Positions 26,074-36,748 of a stretch of 64,000 nucleotides of DNA are shown here, piece after piece (position 1 is the stretch's first letter; each line of letters begins with the position of its first letter). This stretch comes from Pseudomonas gregormendelii (GTDB taxonomy: Bacteria > Pseudomonadota > Gammaproteobacteria > Pseudomonadales > Pseudomonadaceae). The stretch lies in NCBI RefSeq assembly GCF_017114825.1, contig NZ_JADEVO010000014.1, positions 1 to 64,000 on the forward strand, in the 5' to 3' direction. Position numbers and translations under genes: made by a program. A model generated the notes under the pieces. It did no database searches and was not told the origin of the DNA. It worked only from the letters and a program-made list of their open reading frames with translations.

Positions 26074-26832
26074 CTACGCCGAAGCCTCAGCCTCAACCAG
26101 CTGCTGCCACAACGCCGGAGCCCCCGCCGCCTTGGCGATCGCTTCCAACCGCGCCACATGCTGGGCCAGGTCGTCCTCACTGGCGCGGATGATCCGCGTC
26201 GGCTGGCGATCTGCCGGCAGACGGCGTATTTCGGTCGCCGAATTATCCGCCCCTTCGCCCGAGCCATTGCCATCGGAGGCGTTACCGGCCAGGGAGAGGC
26301 TGGTCTGGCCACCGGTCATGGTCAGGTAGACGTCCGCCAGGATCTCGGAGTCGAGCAAGGCGCCGTGCAGCTCGCGGCCCGAGTTGTCGACGCCGTAGCG
26401 CTTGCACAGGGCATCCAGGCTGTTGCGCTGCCCCGGGTGACGTTCCCGGGCCATCATCAGGGTGTCGAGGATCGAGCAGTGTTGCGTGATGTCGGCGCGA
26501 TCGTGCTGGCCCATCAGGGCGAATTCGTTGTTGATGAAGCCAACGTCGAACGCCGCGTTGTGGATGATCAGCTGCGCACCCTTGATGAATTCGAAGAACT
26601 CATCGGCCACTTCGTTGAAGCGCGGCTTGCCCACCAGGAATTCGTTGGTGATGCCGTGCACGCCAATCGCGCCTTCGTCACTCTCGCGATCAGGTTGCAG
26701 ATAGACATGGAAGTGCCGGCCGGTCAGGCGCCGACCGAGCAACTCGACACAGCCGATTTCGATAATCCGGTGGCCATCGGTCACCGGCATGCCGGTGGTT
26801 TCGGTATCGAGTACAACGGATCTGGTGGCCAT
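26074..26832 (-). CDS. dnaQ: DNA polymerase III epsilon subunit (proofreading exonuclease)
   Basis: This 252-residue protein removes mismatched 3' nucleotides in the replicative polymerase core. The DEDDh exonuclease motifs are present: VLDTETTGMP (Exo I, residues 7-16), HNAAFDVGFIN (Exo II, near 95), and a C-terminal His-x4-Asp region around GRELHGALLDSEILADVY (Exo III). The C-terminal part after residue 185 includes the alpha-subunit-binding tail. It is oriented like rnhA, but a duplicated REPIN separates them, so separate transcription is possible. This is the reverse of the E. coli arrangement, where the two genes are divergent. Confidence 0.96.
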   Translation of the reverse strand: MATRSVVLDTETTGMPVTDGHRIIEIGCVELLGRRLTGRHFHVYLQPDRESDEGAIGVHGITNEFLVGKPRFNEVADEFFEFIKGAQLIIHNAAFDVGFINNEFALMGQHDRADITQHCSILDTLMMARERHPGQRNSLDALCKRYGVDNSGRELHGALLDSEILADVYLTMTGGQTSLSLAGNASDGNGSGEGADNSATEIRRLPADRQPTRIIRASEDDLAQHVARLEAIAKAAGAPALWQQLVEAEASA

Positions 26833-26916
26833 CAGTGCTCAGCTCTCAACGGGTCGATCTTGAAAAAGCGCGAATGTTAACACGCTGGCGGAGGCCTTAG
26901 AGAACAGGGTCACCGT

Positions 26917-27059
26917 GTAGGAGCTGCCGCAGGCTGCGATCTTTTGATCTGCGCTCTAAAAACAAGATCAAAAGATCGCAGCCTGCGGCAGCTCCTACGG
27001 GATTTTGATCTGCGCTCTGAAAACAAGATCAAAAGATCGCAGCCTGCGGCAGCTCCTAC
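26917..27059. repeat. REPIN with a tandemly duplicated arm
   Basis: A class-1 REP starts at 26917 and pairs with an inverted REP ending at 26998. The second half, from TTTTGATCTGCGCTCT to AGCTCCTACGGG, then repeats almost perfectly and ends at 27059. The two copies differ by one base in CTCT[A/G]AAAACAAG. The result is one forward and two reverse REPs between rnhA and dnaQ. Confidence 0.9.
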
Positions 27060-27075
27060 GGGGGTGTGCAGCGTT

Positions 27076-27528
27076 TCAGGCTTGTTTGTAGCCGCGCACT
27101 TCATCGACGCCACGGTTAGCCAACTGGTCCGCCCGCTCGTTGCCATGATGGCCAATGTGCCCGCGCACCCATTTCCAGGTGACATTGTGGCGATTGACCT
27201 GCTCGTCCAGCAGCTTCCACAGATCAGCGTTTTTTACCGGCTCTTTCGCCGCCGTCTTCCAGCCGCGCTTCTTCCAGTTGTCCATCCACTCATTGATGCC
27301 TTTCATCACATACTGCGAGTCGGTCACCAGCAGCACGTCGCAGGAGCGCTTCAGTTCTTCCAGGCCACGGATCGCCCCCATCAACTCCATGCGATTGTTG
27401 GTGGTGTTGGCCTCGCCACCCCAGAGTTCTTTTTCAACGCCCTTGCACACCAGCAATGCGCCCCAGCCGCCAGGGCCGGGATTGCCCTTGCAGGCGCCGT
27501 CGGTGAAGAGTTCTACGCTATCGCTCAT
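27076..27528 (-). CDS. rnhA: Ribonuclease HI
   Basis: This 150-residue enzyme cuts the RNA strand of RNA-DNA hybrids. All catalytic carboxylates are visible: [16 protein letters not shown] (Asp10), NRMELMGA (Glu48 region), TDSQYV (Asp70 region) and NERADQLAN (final Asp), with HIGHHGNE before it. The length and motifs match E. coli RNase HI. It lies between the methyltransferase gene, 92 bp upstream, and dnaQ downstream. Confidence 0.97.
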   Translation of the reverse strand: MSDSVELFTDGACKGNPGPGGWGALLVCKGVEKELWGGEANTTNNRMELMGAIRGLEELKRSCDVLLVTDSQYVMKGINEWMDNWKKRGWKTAAKEPVKNADLWKLLDEQVNRHNVTWKWVRGHIGHHGNERADQLANRGVDEVRGYKQA

Positions 27529-27620
27529 GCCAACCTTTCCAGAAAAATGCCGTGGCTCGCCGATCCGTGATCAGCGATGCCCGAGGCCGGGGTCAACCCG
27601 GCCGGGAATAAAAGAGTGTC

Positions 27621-28379
27621 TTACGGTTCGATGCGGCGACGGTTGACCTTGGCCATCGGCAACGGAATCAACTTGCCCATGGGCTCGCGGCGCTCCTGGC
27701 GCAGGGGGCGCAAACCGACCACGATCTTGCGTGCCACCAACAAATAGAAGCCGCCACCGGACAGCTGCCAGTCGCCAGCCTTGCGCTCCCAACCGGCCAG
27801 TCGGGTCTGCCATGCCGGGGAAGCAAGCGGCGGACGATAGCACCCGAAGCGGCGTTTCTCCAGCGCGAAGCCCAGCAGGTTCAGCCAGTCCCCGACCCGC
27901 GAAGGCGATATGCAGCGGGCCTTGCGCAAGCCGTCATGGGCAAATACGTGCCGCAACCCCCAGGTGCTCCAGGGGTTGATGCCGATAATCAGCAGGTGCC
28001 CTCCTGGCCGCACGCTGCTGGCGGCCTCACGCAGCAAGCCGTGTGGCGACAGGCAGAAATCCAGCCCATGCTGCAGCACCACGACGTCGGCGGCATGTTC
28101 ACTCAAGGGCCAGGCCTGTTCCTCGCAGACGATCTCCACACCGGGCAGCGGCGCGCCCAGGCGCACATTGCGCTGCACCTGCGGCGCCGACGGAGGCGTT
28201 TGAGCCGATGGGCCGTAGTGCACCAGATAGCCACCAAAGAAGCGCGCCAACTCGTCTTCGAGCATGCGCCGCTCTTCATCCAGGAGAAATTGCCCAATCG
28301 GGCCGGACAGCCATTCACGGGCTGCGCTGATCAAATCCAGCCAGTCAGGATCCGCCTGAGCGAACGCTTTATCGGTCAT
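27621..28379 (-). CDS. SAM-dependent methyltransferase (class I-like)
   Basis: This protein has 252 residues from ATG 28379, with GGAGA 6 bases upstream. The Rossmann core has an acidic strand end and [40 protein letters not shown] and [11 protein letters not shown]. The canonical GxGxG is poorly conserved. From memory this matches the PA1814-type family between rnhA and gloB; the substrate is unknown. It is divergent from gloB across 65 bp. Confidence 0.85.
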   Translation of the reverse strand: MTDKAFAQADPDWLDLISAAREWLSGPIGQFLLDEERRMLEDELARFFGGYLVHYGPSAQTPPSAPQVQRNVRLGAPLPGVEIVCEEQAWPLSEHAADVVVLQHGLDFCLSPHGLLREAASSVRPGGHLLIIGINPWSTWGLRHVFAHDGLRKARCISPSRVGDWLNLLGFALEKRRFGCYRPPLASPAWQTRLAGWERKAGDWQLSGGGFYLLVARKIVVGLRPLRQERREPMGKLIPLPMAKVNRRRIEP

Positions 28380-28444
28380 TGCATTCTCCAACGCGCCAGG
28401 AAGTTCTAAGATGCGCCAATGTTTTCCGCTTGGCGAATCCGACG

Positions 28445-29212
28445 ATGATACAGATCAGTGCCCTGCCTGCCTTTACCGACAACTACATCTGGTTGTTACA
28501 GGACCACAATACCCAGCGCTGCGCCGTGGTCGATCCCGGTGACGCCGCGCCCGTGCAGGCCTGGCTTGCGGCCCATCCGGGCTGGGTGTTGAGCGATATC
28601 CTGATCACCCATCACCACCATGATCACGTCGGCGGCGTGGAACTGCTCAAGAGCGCGACGGACGCGACGGTCTACGGGCCGGCCAGCGAGCGCATCCCGG
28701 CCCGCGACGTGGCGCTCAAGGACAACGACCGGGTCAGCGTGCTGGGCTGGGAGTTCGATGTTCTTGCTGTTCCCGGCCACACCCTGGGGCACATCGCCTT
28801 CTATCATCATGGCCTGCTGTTCTGCGGCGACACCCTGTTCGCCGCCGGTTGCGGCCGCCTGTTCGAGGGCACTGCGGAGCAAATGTATACCTCCCTGAAC
28901 CGGCTTGCAGCCCTTCCCGAGGATACGCTGGTGTATTGCACCCATGAATACACCCTGAGCAATCTGCGCTTCGCCGTCGCGGTCGAGCCAGGCAATCCGC
29001 ACACGGTCGAACGCCTGGGCAAAGTCACACAAATGCGCGAGTCCGGGATCATGACCCTGCCTTCGACGCTGGCCCTGGAAAAGCTCACCAACCCCTTCCT
29101 GCGTGCCGGCGAAACATCTATTAAACAAAAAGTGGACGAACGGAGCGGCGCCGATAACAGTAGCCCGAGTGCGGTCTTTGCTGCCTTGCGTGCCTGGAAA
29201 GACAAGTTCTAG
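28445..29212 (+). CDS. gloB: Hydroxyacylglutathione hydrolase (glyoxalase II)
   Basis: This protein has 255 residues from ATG 28445. It hydrolyses S-lactoylglutathione to lactate and glutathione, the second step of methylglyoxal detoxification. It is a metallo-beta-lactamase fold with THHHHDH at residues 55-61, then [21 protein letters not shown] and CTHEYT as dinuclear metal ligands. The C-terminal helical domain ends with the K-x-x-W/F tail typical of GloB ([14 protein letters not shown]). An open frame upstream to 28379 has no ribosome site of its own. Confidence 0.95.
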   Translation: MIQISALPAFTDNYIWLLQDHNTQRCAVVDPGDAAPVQAWLAAHPGWVLSDILITHHHHDHVGGVELLKSATDATVYGPASERIPARDVALKDNDRVSVLGWEFDVLAVPGHTLGHIAFYHHGLLFCGDTLFAAGCGRLFEGTAEQMYTSLNRLAALPEDTLVYCTHEYTLSNLRFAVAVEPGNPHTVERLGKVTQMRESGIMTLPSTLALEKLTNPFLRAGETSIKQKVDERSGADNSSPSAVFAALRAWKDKF

Positions 29213-29311
29213 GGAGGCTACCGGGCGGTACAGGAATTCTCAATGGTTGACCTCGGGGGGTGTGCTTTCTAGAATCGCCCGACATTTTTGCCCGGAACTT
29301 ACTTCCAGCCA

Positions 29312-30745
29312 ATGTCGTCATCTATTCGTAAGTCCATCAATTCAGACGCATTGACCCGCCTGGCTCAAGCCATCGCGGTGGCTGTGTCCGCCACCCTGGC
29401 GGGCTGTTCAAGCCATGTGCCGCAAACCGAAGCGACACACACCCCCAACATCGCCGCTCGAGCCAAGCAGAAACCTGTCTGGCTCAGCGAAAAGCCTGTT
29501 CCGCAAATACCACAGGACGTCTGGGAGCGCATGCGCCAGGGCTTCCAGTTGCAGGACAGCGTCGGCCTGAACCCGCGCATCGAACAACAGCGCCTGTGGT
29601 TCGCCAACAACCCGTCTTATCTCGAAAACGCCGGCGAACGCGGCAGCCTGTACATTCACTACATTGTCGAACGCCTGGAAGAACGCAACATGCCGCTGGA
29701 ACTGGCGCTGTTGCCAGTGATAGAAAGCTCCTACAACCCGATGGCCTACTCCCGGGCCCACGCGGTGGGTCTTTGGCAATTCATTCCTTCCACCGGGCGT
29801 TACTTCAACCTGCGCCAGAACCAGTTCTACGATGGCCGTCGCGATATCACCGCCTCGACCACCGCGGCAATGGACTACCTGACCCGCCTGCATGACATGT
29901 TCAACGGCGACTGGCTACTGGCCCTCGCGGCCTACAACGCCGGGGAAGGCACGGTCAGCCGGGCGATCGAGCGCAATGAAAAGCTGGGCTTGCCGACCGA
30001 TTACTGGAACCTGCCGCTGCCGGCGGAAACCCAGGCGTATGTACCCAAGCTGCTCGCGCTGTCACAAGTGGTGCTGGCGCCGGAAGCCTACGGGGTGAAC
30101 CTCAGCCCGATCGCCAACGAGCCGTACTTTAAGGTGGTCGAGATCAACCAGCGCATGGACCTGTCCAAGGTCGCTGCAGTGGCCAACATCGACGAAGACG
30201 AACTGTTCCAGCTCAACCCGGCATTCAAGCAGCGCACCACCACCCTCGATGGCCCCCAGCATTTGCTGGTGCCCACCTCGAAGGCGCAACTGCTGACCAC
30301 CAGCCTGTCGACCATGCGCCCGGAAGAACTGATCAGCAAGCGACCGCTCAAGCCAGTGTTCGAGAGCGCCAACAGCCCGGCCATTGCCGGCGCCAAGCGC
30401 TCCTACCGGGTCAAGCGCGGCGACAACCTGGGCACCATTGCCAAGGCCAACAAAGTCGACGTGAAAGATCTCCAGCAGTGGAACAAGCTGACCGGCAAGA
30501 ACCTCAAGGTTGGCCAGACCCTGGTGATGCAGGACAACACCAAGCGCAGCGGCGGACGCGTCAACACGGTAGTCGCCGCCAACAGCAAGAAGCAGCGGAC
30601 CAAGTACAAGGTCAAGCAGGGCGACTCGCTGTACATGGTCGCCAAGCGCTTCAACGTCGAGATGCAGCACCTCAAGCGCTGGAATCCACGCCTCGGCCAG
30701 GCCCTGAAGCCCGGCCAGATGCTGACGGTCTACTCGCCGCACTAA
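29312..30745 (+). CDS. mltD: Membrane-bound lytic murein transglycosylase D
   Basis: This protein has 477 residues from ATG 29312. It cleaves peptidoglycan glycan strands with formation of 1,6-anhydromuramic ends. An N-terminal lipoprotein signal ends in LAGC (Cys near residue 30), so it should be an anchored envelope enzyme. The SLT family-1 domain (about 100-250) has the catalytic Glu in LLPVIESSYNP, then SRAHAVGLWQFIPSTGR and ALAAYNAGEG. Two LysM peptidoglycan-binding repeats close the protein (YRVKRGDNLGTIAK... and YKVKQGDSLYMVAK...). A strong terminator follows immediately. Confidence 0.95.
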   Translation: MSSSIRKSINSDALTRLAQAIAVAVSATLAGCSSHVPQTEATHTPNIAARAKQKPVWLSEKPVPQIPQDVWERMRQGFQLQDSVGLNPRIEQQRLWFANNPSYLENAGERGSLYIHYIVERLEERNMPLELALLPVIESSYNPMAYSRAHAVGLWQFIPSTGRYFNLRQNQFYDGRRDITASTTAAMDYLTRLHDMFNGDWLLALAAYNAGEGTVSRAIERNEKLGLPTDYWNLPLPAETQAYVPKLLALSQVVLAPEAYGVNLSPIANEPYFKVVEINQRMDLSKVAAVANIDEDELFQLNPAFKQRTTTLDGPQHLLVPTSKAQLLTTSLSTMRPEELISKRPLKPVFESANSPAIAGAKRSYRVKRGDNLGTIAKANKVDVKDLQQWNKLTGKNLKVGQTLVMQDNTKRSGGRVNTVVAANSKKQRTKYKVKQGDSLYMVAKRFNVEMQHLKRWNPRLGQALKPGQMLTVYSPH

Positions 30746-30775
30746 AAAACAGCCCCTGAACCAGGGGCTGTTTTT
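30745..30775 (+). terminator. Rho-independent terminator of mltD
   Basis: CAGCCCCTG (30750-30758) pairs with CAGGGGCTG (30762-30770) around a 3-base loop. It is extended by five A-T pairs and followed by a T run, and it begins at the mltD stop codon. Confidence 0.93.
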
Positions 30776-30796
30776 CAAGAAAGCACACAATCCCCT

Positions 30797-30895
30797 GTAG
30801 GAGCGAGCTTGCTCGCGAAGAACCTGAGAGGGCCGGGGGGGTGACAGATTCCCAGCGTTATCGTTAACGACCATCGCGAGCAAGCTCGCTCCTAC
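30797..30895. repeat. Class-2 REPIN
   Basis: GTAGGAGCGAGCTTGCTCGC followed by GA (30797-30818) and its exact inverse (30874-30895) enclose a 55-bp spacer. This is the GTAGGAGCGAGC class of Pseudomonas REPs, different from the class-1 units elsewhere. It lies between the mltD terminator and the ABC transporter operon. Confidence 0.9.
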
Positions 30896-30977
30896 AAATA
30901 CGCCATCTTTTTCCTGCCCAGACAAGCTGTTACTGTACGGTCCATAAAGCCCAAGCCGCCTGGATCGGATCTCTGAC

Positions 30978-32810
30978 TTGAAGCGTCCCCTCCTCCTGCT
31001 CCTGATCAGCCTGGCCTTGAGCTCACCCGCAAGCGCGACGATCAGCGAAAGCCATGGTTATGCGCAGTTCGGCACCCTCAAGTACCCGGCCAGATTTACC
31101 CACTTCGACTGGGTCAACCCGCAAGCGCCCAAGGGCGGTACGTTGCGAGTGATGGCATTCGGCACCTTCGATACGCTCAATCCCTATACTTTCAAGGGAT
31201 CGAGCCCGGTTTCCACGCCCAATTTCCTGCAATACGGCATCAACGAACTCAACGAGCCGCTGATGGTGGGCACCGGCCAATACGCGCCGTCTGGCGATGA
31301 GCCCACCTCCAGCTACGGGCTGATCGCGCAATCGGTGGAGTACAGCGAAGACCGCAGCTGGGTCGTGTTCAACCTGCGCCCCGAGGCCAGGTTTCATGAC
31401 GGCGCGCCGATCACCGCCTACGACGTCGCGTTTTCCTATCGCCTGCTGCTCAAGGAAGGGCATCCGCAATACCGCACCAACCTCCAGGAAGTGCTGCGGG
31501 TCGATATCCTCAACCCCCACCGTATCCGATTCGTCTTCAAGCGCGCTGGCAACCCGTTATTGATCCTGCGCCTGGGCGAGTTGCCGGTGTTGCCCCAGCA
31601 TTACTGGAAAGGCCGCGACTTCAAGGCCACTACGTTCGAACCGCCCCTGGGCAGCGGCCCCTACCGCATTACTTCAGTAACGCCCGGGCGGCAGTTGATT
31701 TTCGAGCGGGTCAAGGATTACTGGGGCAAGGACCTGGCGGTCAATCGCGGCAAGTACAACGTCGACCGGATGGAGGTCGAGTTCTACCGCGACAGCGACG
31801 TCGCCTTCGAAGCGTTCAAGGCCGGGGAGTTCGACATCTACATCGAGCACCAGGCGAAAAACTGGGAAAACGGCTACCGCTTCCCGGCGGTCAGGCGCGG
31901 CGAGGTGATCAAGGCGCTGATCCCGCACCAGATTCCGACCCAGAGCCAGGGCCTGTTCATGAACACCCGGCGCCCCGCCTTTGCCGATCCCAAGGTCCGC
32001 GAAGCGCTGGGGTTGATGTTCGACTTCGAGTGGACCAACCGCACGCTGTTCAGCGGCGCCTACAAACGCGCCATGAGCTACTACCCCAACAGCGAGTTCT
32101 CCGCCACCGGGCTGCCGGTCGGCCACGAATGGCTGATGCTCAAGCCCTATCGCGATCAGCTGCCGGCCAGGCTCTTTACCGAACCTTTCAGCCTGCCCCA
32201 GACCGATGGTCGCGGCATTCCCCGGCAGACACTGCGCAACGCCCTGGGCCTGCTCGCCGAAGCCGGCTGGAAGCTGAACGGCCAGCGCCTGCAAAATGCC
32301 GCCGGCCAGCCGCTGCGCCTGGAGATCCTGCTGGTCAATCCCAACCTGGAACGCATTCTCCAGCCGTACGTCGAGAACCTCGCGAGCATCGGCGTCGATG
32401 CCCGGCTGCGAACGGTCGATCGCGCCCAGTACAAGCAACGTCTCGACCAATTCGACTTCGACATGATCCTGATGACCCTCAACCAGACGCTCAGCCCCGG
32501 CCTGGAGCAATGGCAGTACTTCCACTCCAGCCAGGTGGCGGTCAAGGGCAGCAAGAATTACGCAGGTATCGCCAACCCCGTGGTTGACCACCTGCTCGAA
32601 CAGTTGCTCGCCGCCAAGACCCGTGACGAGCAGGTCGCCGCCGGCAAAGCCCTGGATCGCGTACTGCTGTGGCAGCACTACATCATTCCCAACTGGTACC
32701 TCAATTATCACCGCCTGGCCTACCGCAACCGGTTTGCCTTTGTTACCACGCCGCCCTACACCCTGGGCTTGAGCGCGTGGTGGCTGAAATCTTCGGAGAA
32801 GGATCGATGA
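30978..32810 (+). CDS. nppA1: Periplasmic peptide-binding protein 1 of the Npp (YejABEF-like) ABC transporter
   Basis: This 610-residue family-5 solute-binding protein starts at TTG 30978 and carries a Sec signal peptide (about 1-21, ending SPASA). It begins the mature fold with HGYAQFGTLKYPARFTHFDW, as in YejA. The pattern YEDRSWVVFNLRPEARFHDG and the closing WYLNYHRLAYRNRF...LGLSAWW are typical. From memory this operon corresponds to P. aeruginosa PA1811-PA1807 (nppA1A2BCD), which takes up peptides and peptidyl-nucleoside antibiotics. Which of the two binding proteins is called A1 is assigned by order. The stop overlaps the next start (ATGA). A tandem paralog follows. Confidence 0.88.
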   Translation: MKRPLLLLLISLALSSPASATISESHGYAQFGTLKYPARFTHFDWVNPQAPKGGTLRVMAFGTFDTLNPYTFKGSSPVSTPNFLQYGINELNEPLMVGTGQYAPSGDEPTSSYGLIAQSVEYSEDRSWVVFNLRPEARFHDGAPITAYDVAFSYRLLLKEGHPQYRTNLQEVLRVDILNPHRIRFVFKRAGNPLLILRLGELPVLPQHYWKGRDFKATTFEPPLGSGPYRITSVTPGRQLIFERVKDYWGKDLAVNRGKYNVDRMEVEFYRDSDVAFEAFKAGEFDIYIEHQAKNWENGYRFPAVRRGEVIKALIPHQIPTQSQGLFMNTRRPAFADPKVREALGLMFDFEWTNRTLFSGAYKRAMSYYPNSEFSATGLPVGHEWLMLKPYRDQLPARLFTEPFSLPQTDGRGIPRQTLRNALGLLAEAGWKLNGQRLQNAAGQPLRLEILLVNPNLERILQPYVENLASIGVDARLRTVDRAQYKQRLDQFDFDMILMTLNQTLSPGLEQWQYFHSSQVAVKGSKNYAGIANPVVDHLLEQLLAAKTRDEQVAAGKALDRVLLWQHYIIPNWYLNYHRLAYRNRFAFVTTPPYTLGLSAWWLKSSEKDR

Positions 32811-34648
32811 CCCCTGTACGTGCCCTGCTGTTGCAGGTCAGCGGCCTGATGTTTGCCGGGCTGGCCTGCGCCGCTCCGCAACACGCGCTGACCCTGTACA
32901 ACGAACCGCCCAAATACCCGGCCGACTTCAAGCATTTCGATTACGTGAACCCCGACGCGCCCAAGGGCGGAACCTTCCGCCAGGCAGGCTTCGGCGGCTT
33001 CGACAGCCTTAATCCGTTTATCAGCAAAGGCGTGCCCGCCGACGATGTCGGCATGATCTACGACACCCTGGCCAGACAAGGCCTGGACGAACCGTTCACC
33101 GTGTACGGCCTGGTCGCCGGCAAGATCGAGAAAGCCCCCGACAACAGCTGGGTGCGTTTCTATATGCGCCCGCAAGCCCGGTTCCACGACGGTCACCCTA
33201 TCCATGCCGAGGACGTGATCTTCAGTTTCGACATGCTCACCAAGGAAGGTGCCCCGCTCTATCGCGGCTATTACAGCGACGTGGCCGAAGTGATCGCCGA
33301 AGACCCGCTGACCGTGCTGTTCAAGTTCAAGCACAGCAACAACCGCGAACTGCCGCTGATTCTTGGCCAGCTGCCGGTACTGCCCAAACACTGGTGGACC
33401 GACCGCGACTTCAACAAGGGCAACCTGGAAATCCCTCTTGGCAGCGGGCCCTACCGGGTCAGCGAAGTAAAGGCCGGGCGTTCAGTGCGCTACGAACGGG
33501 TCAAGGACTACTGGGGCAAGGACCTGCCGGTCAACCGCGGCTTCTATAACTTCGACGTCATGACCACCGACTACTACCGCGACAACACCGTCGCGCTGGA
33601 AGCCCTGAAAGCCGGCCAGTTCGATTACTGGCTGGAGATGACCGCCAAAAACTGGGCCAACGCCTACAACATTCCAGCAGTCACCGAAGGCCGCCTGATC
33701 AAGGAACAGATCCCCAACGGCAACCCGACCGGCATGCAGGGCTTTGTATTCAACCTGCGGCGCACGGTGTTCCAGGATGTGCGCGTGCGCCAAGCCTTGA
33801 GCCTGCTGCTGGACTTTGAGTGGACCAACAAGCAACTGTTCAACGGCGCCTATGTGCGCACCCGCAGTTACTTCGAAAACTCGGAAATGGCTGCCACGGG
33901 CCTGCCGGATGCCGACCAGTTGGCAATCCTCGACCCCTTTCGCGGAAAAATTCCCGAGCAGGTGTTCAGCGAGGCGTTCCAGAACCCGCTCACCGATGCC
34001 AGCGGCATGATTCGCGCCCAGCAGCGCCAGGCCTATCAACTGCTGCAGGAGGCCGGCTGGCGCATCGTCGACGACAAGATGGTCGATGCTACCGGCAAAC
34101 CGGTGACCATCGAATTCCTGCTGGCCCAGACTGAATTCGAGCGGGTGCTGCTGCCGTTCAAGCGCAACCTCAGCGATCTGGGGATCGACCTGGTGATCCG
34201 CCGGGTCGACGTCTCCCAGTACATCAACCGGGTGCGCTCACGGGACTTCGACATGATCGTCGGCAGCTTCCCGCAGTCCAACTCGCCAGGCAATGAACAA
34301 CGGGAGTTCTGGATGTCTGCCGCCGCCGACAAACCCGGCAGCCGTAACTCCATGGGCCTCAAGGACCCGGTGGTCGACCAGCTGGTCGAGCAACTGATCA
34401 ACGCCGATTCGCGCAAAAGCCTGGTGGCCCATGCCCGGGCGCTGGACCGCGTGCTGCAATGGGGGTATTACGTGATCCCGAACTGGCACATCAAGACCTG
34501 GCGCGTGGCTTACTGGAACCATATCGGTCATCCGAAAATCTCACCGACCTACGATGTCGGCATCAACACCTGGTGGATCAAGCCGGATGCCAAACCGGCG
34601 ATAGAGGTCGAAACCAAACTGCAAACCGACGCTACGGGCACGGAGTAA
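32807..34648 (+). CDS. nppA2: Periplasmic peptide-binding protein 2 of the Npp ABC transporter
   Basis: This 613-residue protein starts at ATG 32807 and overlaps the previous stop by 4 bp. The signal peptide ends near AGLACA. It is a clear paralog of the preceding protein along its whole length: shared blocks are [37 protein letters not shown] and FEWTN. Two binding proteins feeding one permease widen the substrate range. The permease genes follow after 4 bp, so all five genes form one operon. Confidence 0.9.
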   Translation: MTPVRALLLQVSGLMFAGLACAAPQHALTLYNEPPKYPADFKHFDYVNPDAPKGGTFRQAGFGGFDSLNPFISKGVPADDVGMIYDTLARQGLDEPFTVYGLVAGKIEKAPDNSWVRFYMRPQARFHDGHPIHAEDVIFSFDMLTKEGAPLYRGYYSDVAEVIAEDPLTVLFKFKHSNNRELPLILGQLPVLPKHWWTDRDFNKGNLEIPLGSGPYRVSEVKAGRSVRYERVKDYWGKDLPVNRGFYNFDVMTTDYYRDNTVALEALKAGQFDYWLEMTAKNWANAYNIPAVTEGRLIKEQIPNGNPTGMQGFVFNLRRTVFQDVRVRQALSLLLDFEWTNKQLFNGAYVRTRSYFENSEMAATGLPDADQLAILDPFRGKIPEQVFSEAFQNPLTDASGMIRAQQRQAYQLLQEAGWRIVDDKMVDATGKPVTIEFLLAQTEFERVLLPFKRNLSDLGIDLVIRRVDVSQYINRVRSRDFDMIVGSFPQSNSPGNEQREFWMSAAADKPGSRNSMGLKDPVVDQLVEQLINADSRKSLVAHARALDRVLQWGYYVIPNWHIKTWRVAYWNHIGHPKISPTYDVGINTWWIKPDAKPAIEVETKLQTDATGTE

Positions 34649-34652
34649 TCAG

Positions 34653-35726
34653 ATGCTGGCGTACATTTTTCGACGACTGCTGCTGATCATCCCGACCTTG
34701 CTGGGCATTCTGCTGATCAACTTCGTGATCATCCAGGCCGCCCCCGGTGGACCGGTAGAGCAGATGATCGCCAAGCTTGAAGGCTTCGAAGGCGCCACCA
34801 GCCGCATTGCCGGCGGCGGCGCCGAGGTGTCGGTGGCCGGCTCCGCCTATCGTGGCGCCCAGGGCCTGGACCCGGCGCTGGTCAAAGAAATCGAGCACAT
34901 GTACGGCTTCGACAAATCGGCGCCGGAACGCTTGTGGATCATGATCAAGAACTACGCGAAGCTGGATTTCGGCGACAGTTTTTTCCGCGACGCCAAGGTC
35001 ATCGACCTGATCAAGGAAAAGATGCCGGTCTCCATCTCCCTTGGGCTGTGGAGCACCCTGATCATGTACCTGGTGTCGATCCCGCTGGGGATCGCCAAGG
35101 CTACGCGGCACGGCAGCCATTTCGACGTCTGGACCAGTTCGCTGATCATCGTCGGTTATGCGATCCCGGCCTTCCTGTTCGCGATCCTGCTGATCGTGCT
35201 GTTTGCCGGCGGCAGTTACCTTGACTGGTTTCCGCTCAGAGGCCTGACTTCCAACAACTTTGATGAGCTCACTACTGGCGGCAAGATCCTCGATTATTTC
35301 TGGCACTTGGCCCTGCCGGTGACCGCGCTGGTGATCGGCAACTTCGCGACCATGACCCTGCTGACCAAGAACAGTTTCCTCGACGAAATCAACAAACAGT
35401 ATGTGGTGACCGCCAAGGCCAAGGGTCTGACCAACCACCGCGTGCTCTACGGGCACGTGTTCCGTAACGCCATGCTGCTGGTGATCGCCGGCTTCCCGTC
35501 GGCTTTCATCGGGATTTTCTTCACCGGCTCGTTGCTGGTGGAAGTGATCTTTTCCCTCGACGGCCTTGGCCTGATGAGCTTCGAGGCGGCCATCAACCGC
35601 GATTATCCGGTGGTGTTCGGCACGTTGTTCATCTTCACCCTGCTGGGACTGGTGGTGAAGTTGATCGGCGACCTCACCTACACCTTTGTCGATCCGCGTA
35701 TCGACTTCGAAAGCCGGGAGCATTGA
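34653..35726 (+). CDS. nppB: Npp ABC transporter permease B (YejB-like)
   Basis: This 357-residue inner-membrane permease starts [21 protein letters not shown], the usual N-terminus of DppB/YejB proteins. It has about six helices and the EAA-type coupling loop ([21 protein letters not shown]), which contacts the ATPase. A periplasmic insertion between helices 1 and 2 (about 30-110) is normal for YejB. The next gene begins one base after its stop. Confidence 0.93.
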   Translation: MLAYIFRRLLLIIPTLLGILLINFVIIQAAPGGPVEQMIAKLEGFEGATSRIAGGGAEVSVAGSAYRGAQGLDPALVKEIEHMYGFDKSAPERLWIMIKNYAKLDFGDSFFRDAKVIDLIKEKMPVSISLGLWSTLIMYLVSIPLGIAKATRHGSHFDVWTSSLIIVGYAIPAFLFAILLIVLFAGGSYLDWFPLRGLTSNNFDELTTGGKILDYFWHLALPVTALVIGNFATMTLLTKNSFLDEINKQYVVTAKAKGLTNHRVLYGHVFRNAMLLVIAGFPSAFIGIFFTGSLLVEVIFSLDGLGLMSFEAAINRDYPVVFGTLFIFTLLGLVVKLIGDLTYTFVDPRIDFESREH

Positions 35727-35727
35727 G

Positions 35728-36747
35728 ATGAACCTGTCCCCACTCAATCGTCGGCGATTCGAACTGTTCAAGGCCAACAAGCGCGGCTGGTGGTCGCTGT
35801 GGCTGTTTCTGGTGCTGTTTTGCCTGAGCCTGGGCGCCGAATTGATCGCCAACGACAAACCGTTGGTGGTGCATTACGACGACGGCTGGTATTTCCCGGC
35901 GCTCAAGCGCTACCCGGAAACCACCTTCGGCGGCGAATTCCCGCTGGAAGCCAACTACAAGAGCCCGTATATCCGCGAACTGCTCAAGGCCAAGGATGCC
36001 TGGGTGCTGTGGGCGCCGATCCCCTACAGCTATCAAAGCATCAACTATGACCTGAAGGTCCCGGCACCTGCGCCACCTTCAGCGGACAACCTGCTGGGCA
36101 CCGATGACCAGGGCCGCGACGTGCTGGCCCGGGTAATCTATGGCTTCCGCATTTCCGTGCTGTTCGCCCTGACCCTGACCATCCTCAGCTCGATCATCGG
36201 TGTGATTGCCGGGGCCTTGCAGGGTTTTTATGGCGGCTGGGTGGATCTGGCCGGGCAGCGCTTCCTGGAAATCTGGTCCGGGCTGCCGGTGCTGTACCTG
36301 CTGATCATCCTCGCCAGCTTCGTCCAGCCGAACTTCTGGTGGCTGCTGGGGATCATGCTGCTGTTCTCCTGGATGAGCCTGGTGGACGTGGTGCGCGCCG
36401 AGTTCCTGCGCGGGCGCAACCTCGAATACGTACGCGCGGCCCGGGCGCTGGGGATGCAGAATGGTGCGATCATGTTCCGTCATATCCTGCCCAACGCCAT
36501 GGTCTCGACCATGACTTTCATGCCGTTCATCCTGACCGGCGCCATCGGCACCCTAACCGCCCTCGACTTCCTGGGTTTCGGGCTGCCGCCTGGTGCGCCG
36601 TCCCTGGGTGAACTGGTGGCCCAGGGCAAATCCAACCTGCAGGCGCCCTGGCTTGGCATGAGCGCCTTCGCGGTATTGGCGTTGATGTTGAGTTTGCTGG
36701 TGTTCATCGGCGAGTCCGCTCGCGATGCCTTCGACCCGAGGAAGTGA
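35728..36747 (+). CDS. nppC: Npp ABC transporter permease C (YejE-like)
   Basis: This protein has 339 residues from ATG 35728 (MNLSPLNRRRFELFKANKRG), following nppB by one base. The cytoplasmic N-terminal segment, the first helix, a long periplasmic region (about 45-130) with LLGTDDQGRDVLARVIYG, and five more helices match DppC/YejE permeases. The coupling loop is visible as YVRAARALGMQNGAIMFRH. It pairs with NppB to form the channel. Confidence 0.93.
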   Translation: MNLSPLNRRRFELFKANKRGWWSLWLFLVLFCLSLGAELIANDKPLVVHYDDGWYFPALKRYPETTFGGEFPLEANYKSPYIRELLKAKDAWVLWAPIPYSYQSINYDLKVPAPAPPSADNLLGTDDQGRDVLARVIYGFRISVLFALTLTILSSIIGVIAGALQGFYGGWVDLAGQRFLEIWSGLPVLYLLIILASFVQPNFWWLLGIMLLFSWMSLVDVVRAEFLRGRNLEYVRAARALGMQNGAIMFRHILPNAMVSTMTFMPFILTGAIGTLTALDFLGFGLPPGAPSLGELVAQGKSNLQAPWLGMSAFAVLALMLSLLVFIGESARDAFDPRK

Positions 36748-36748
36748 A

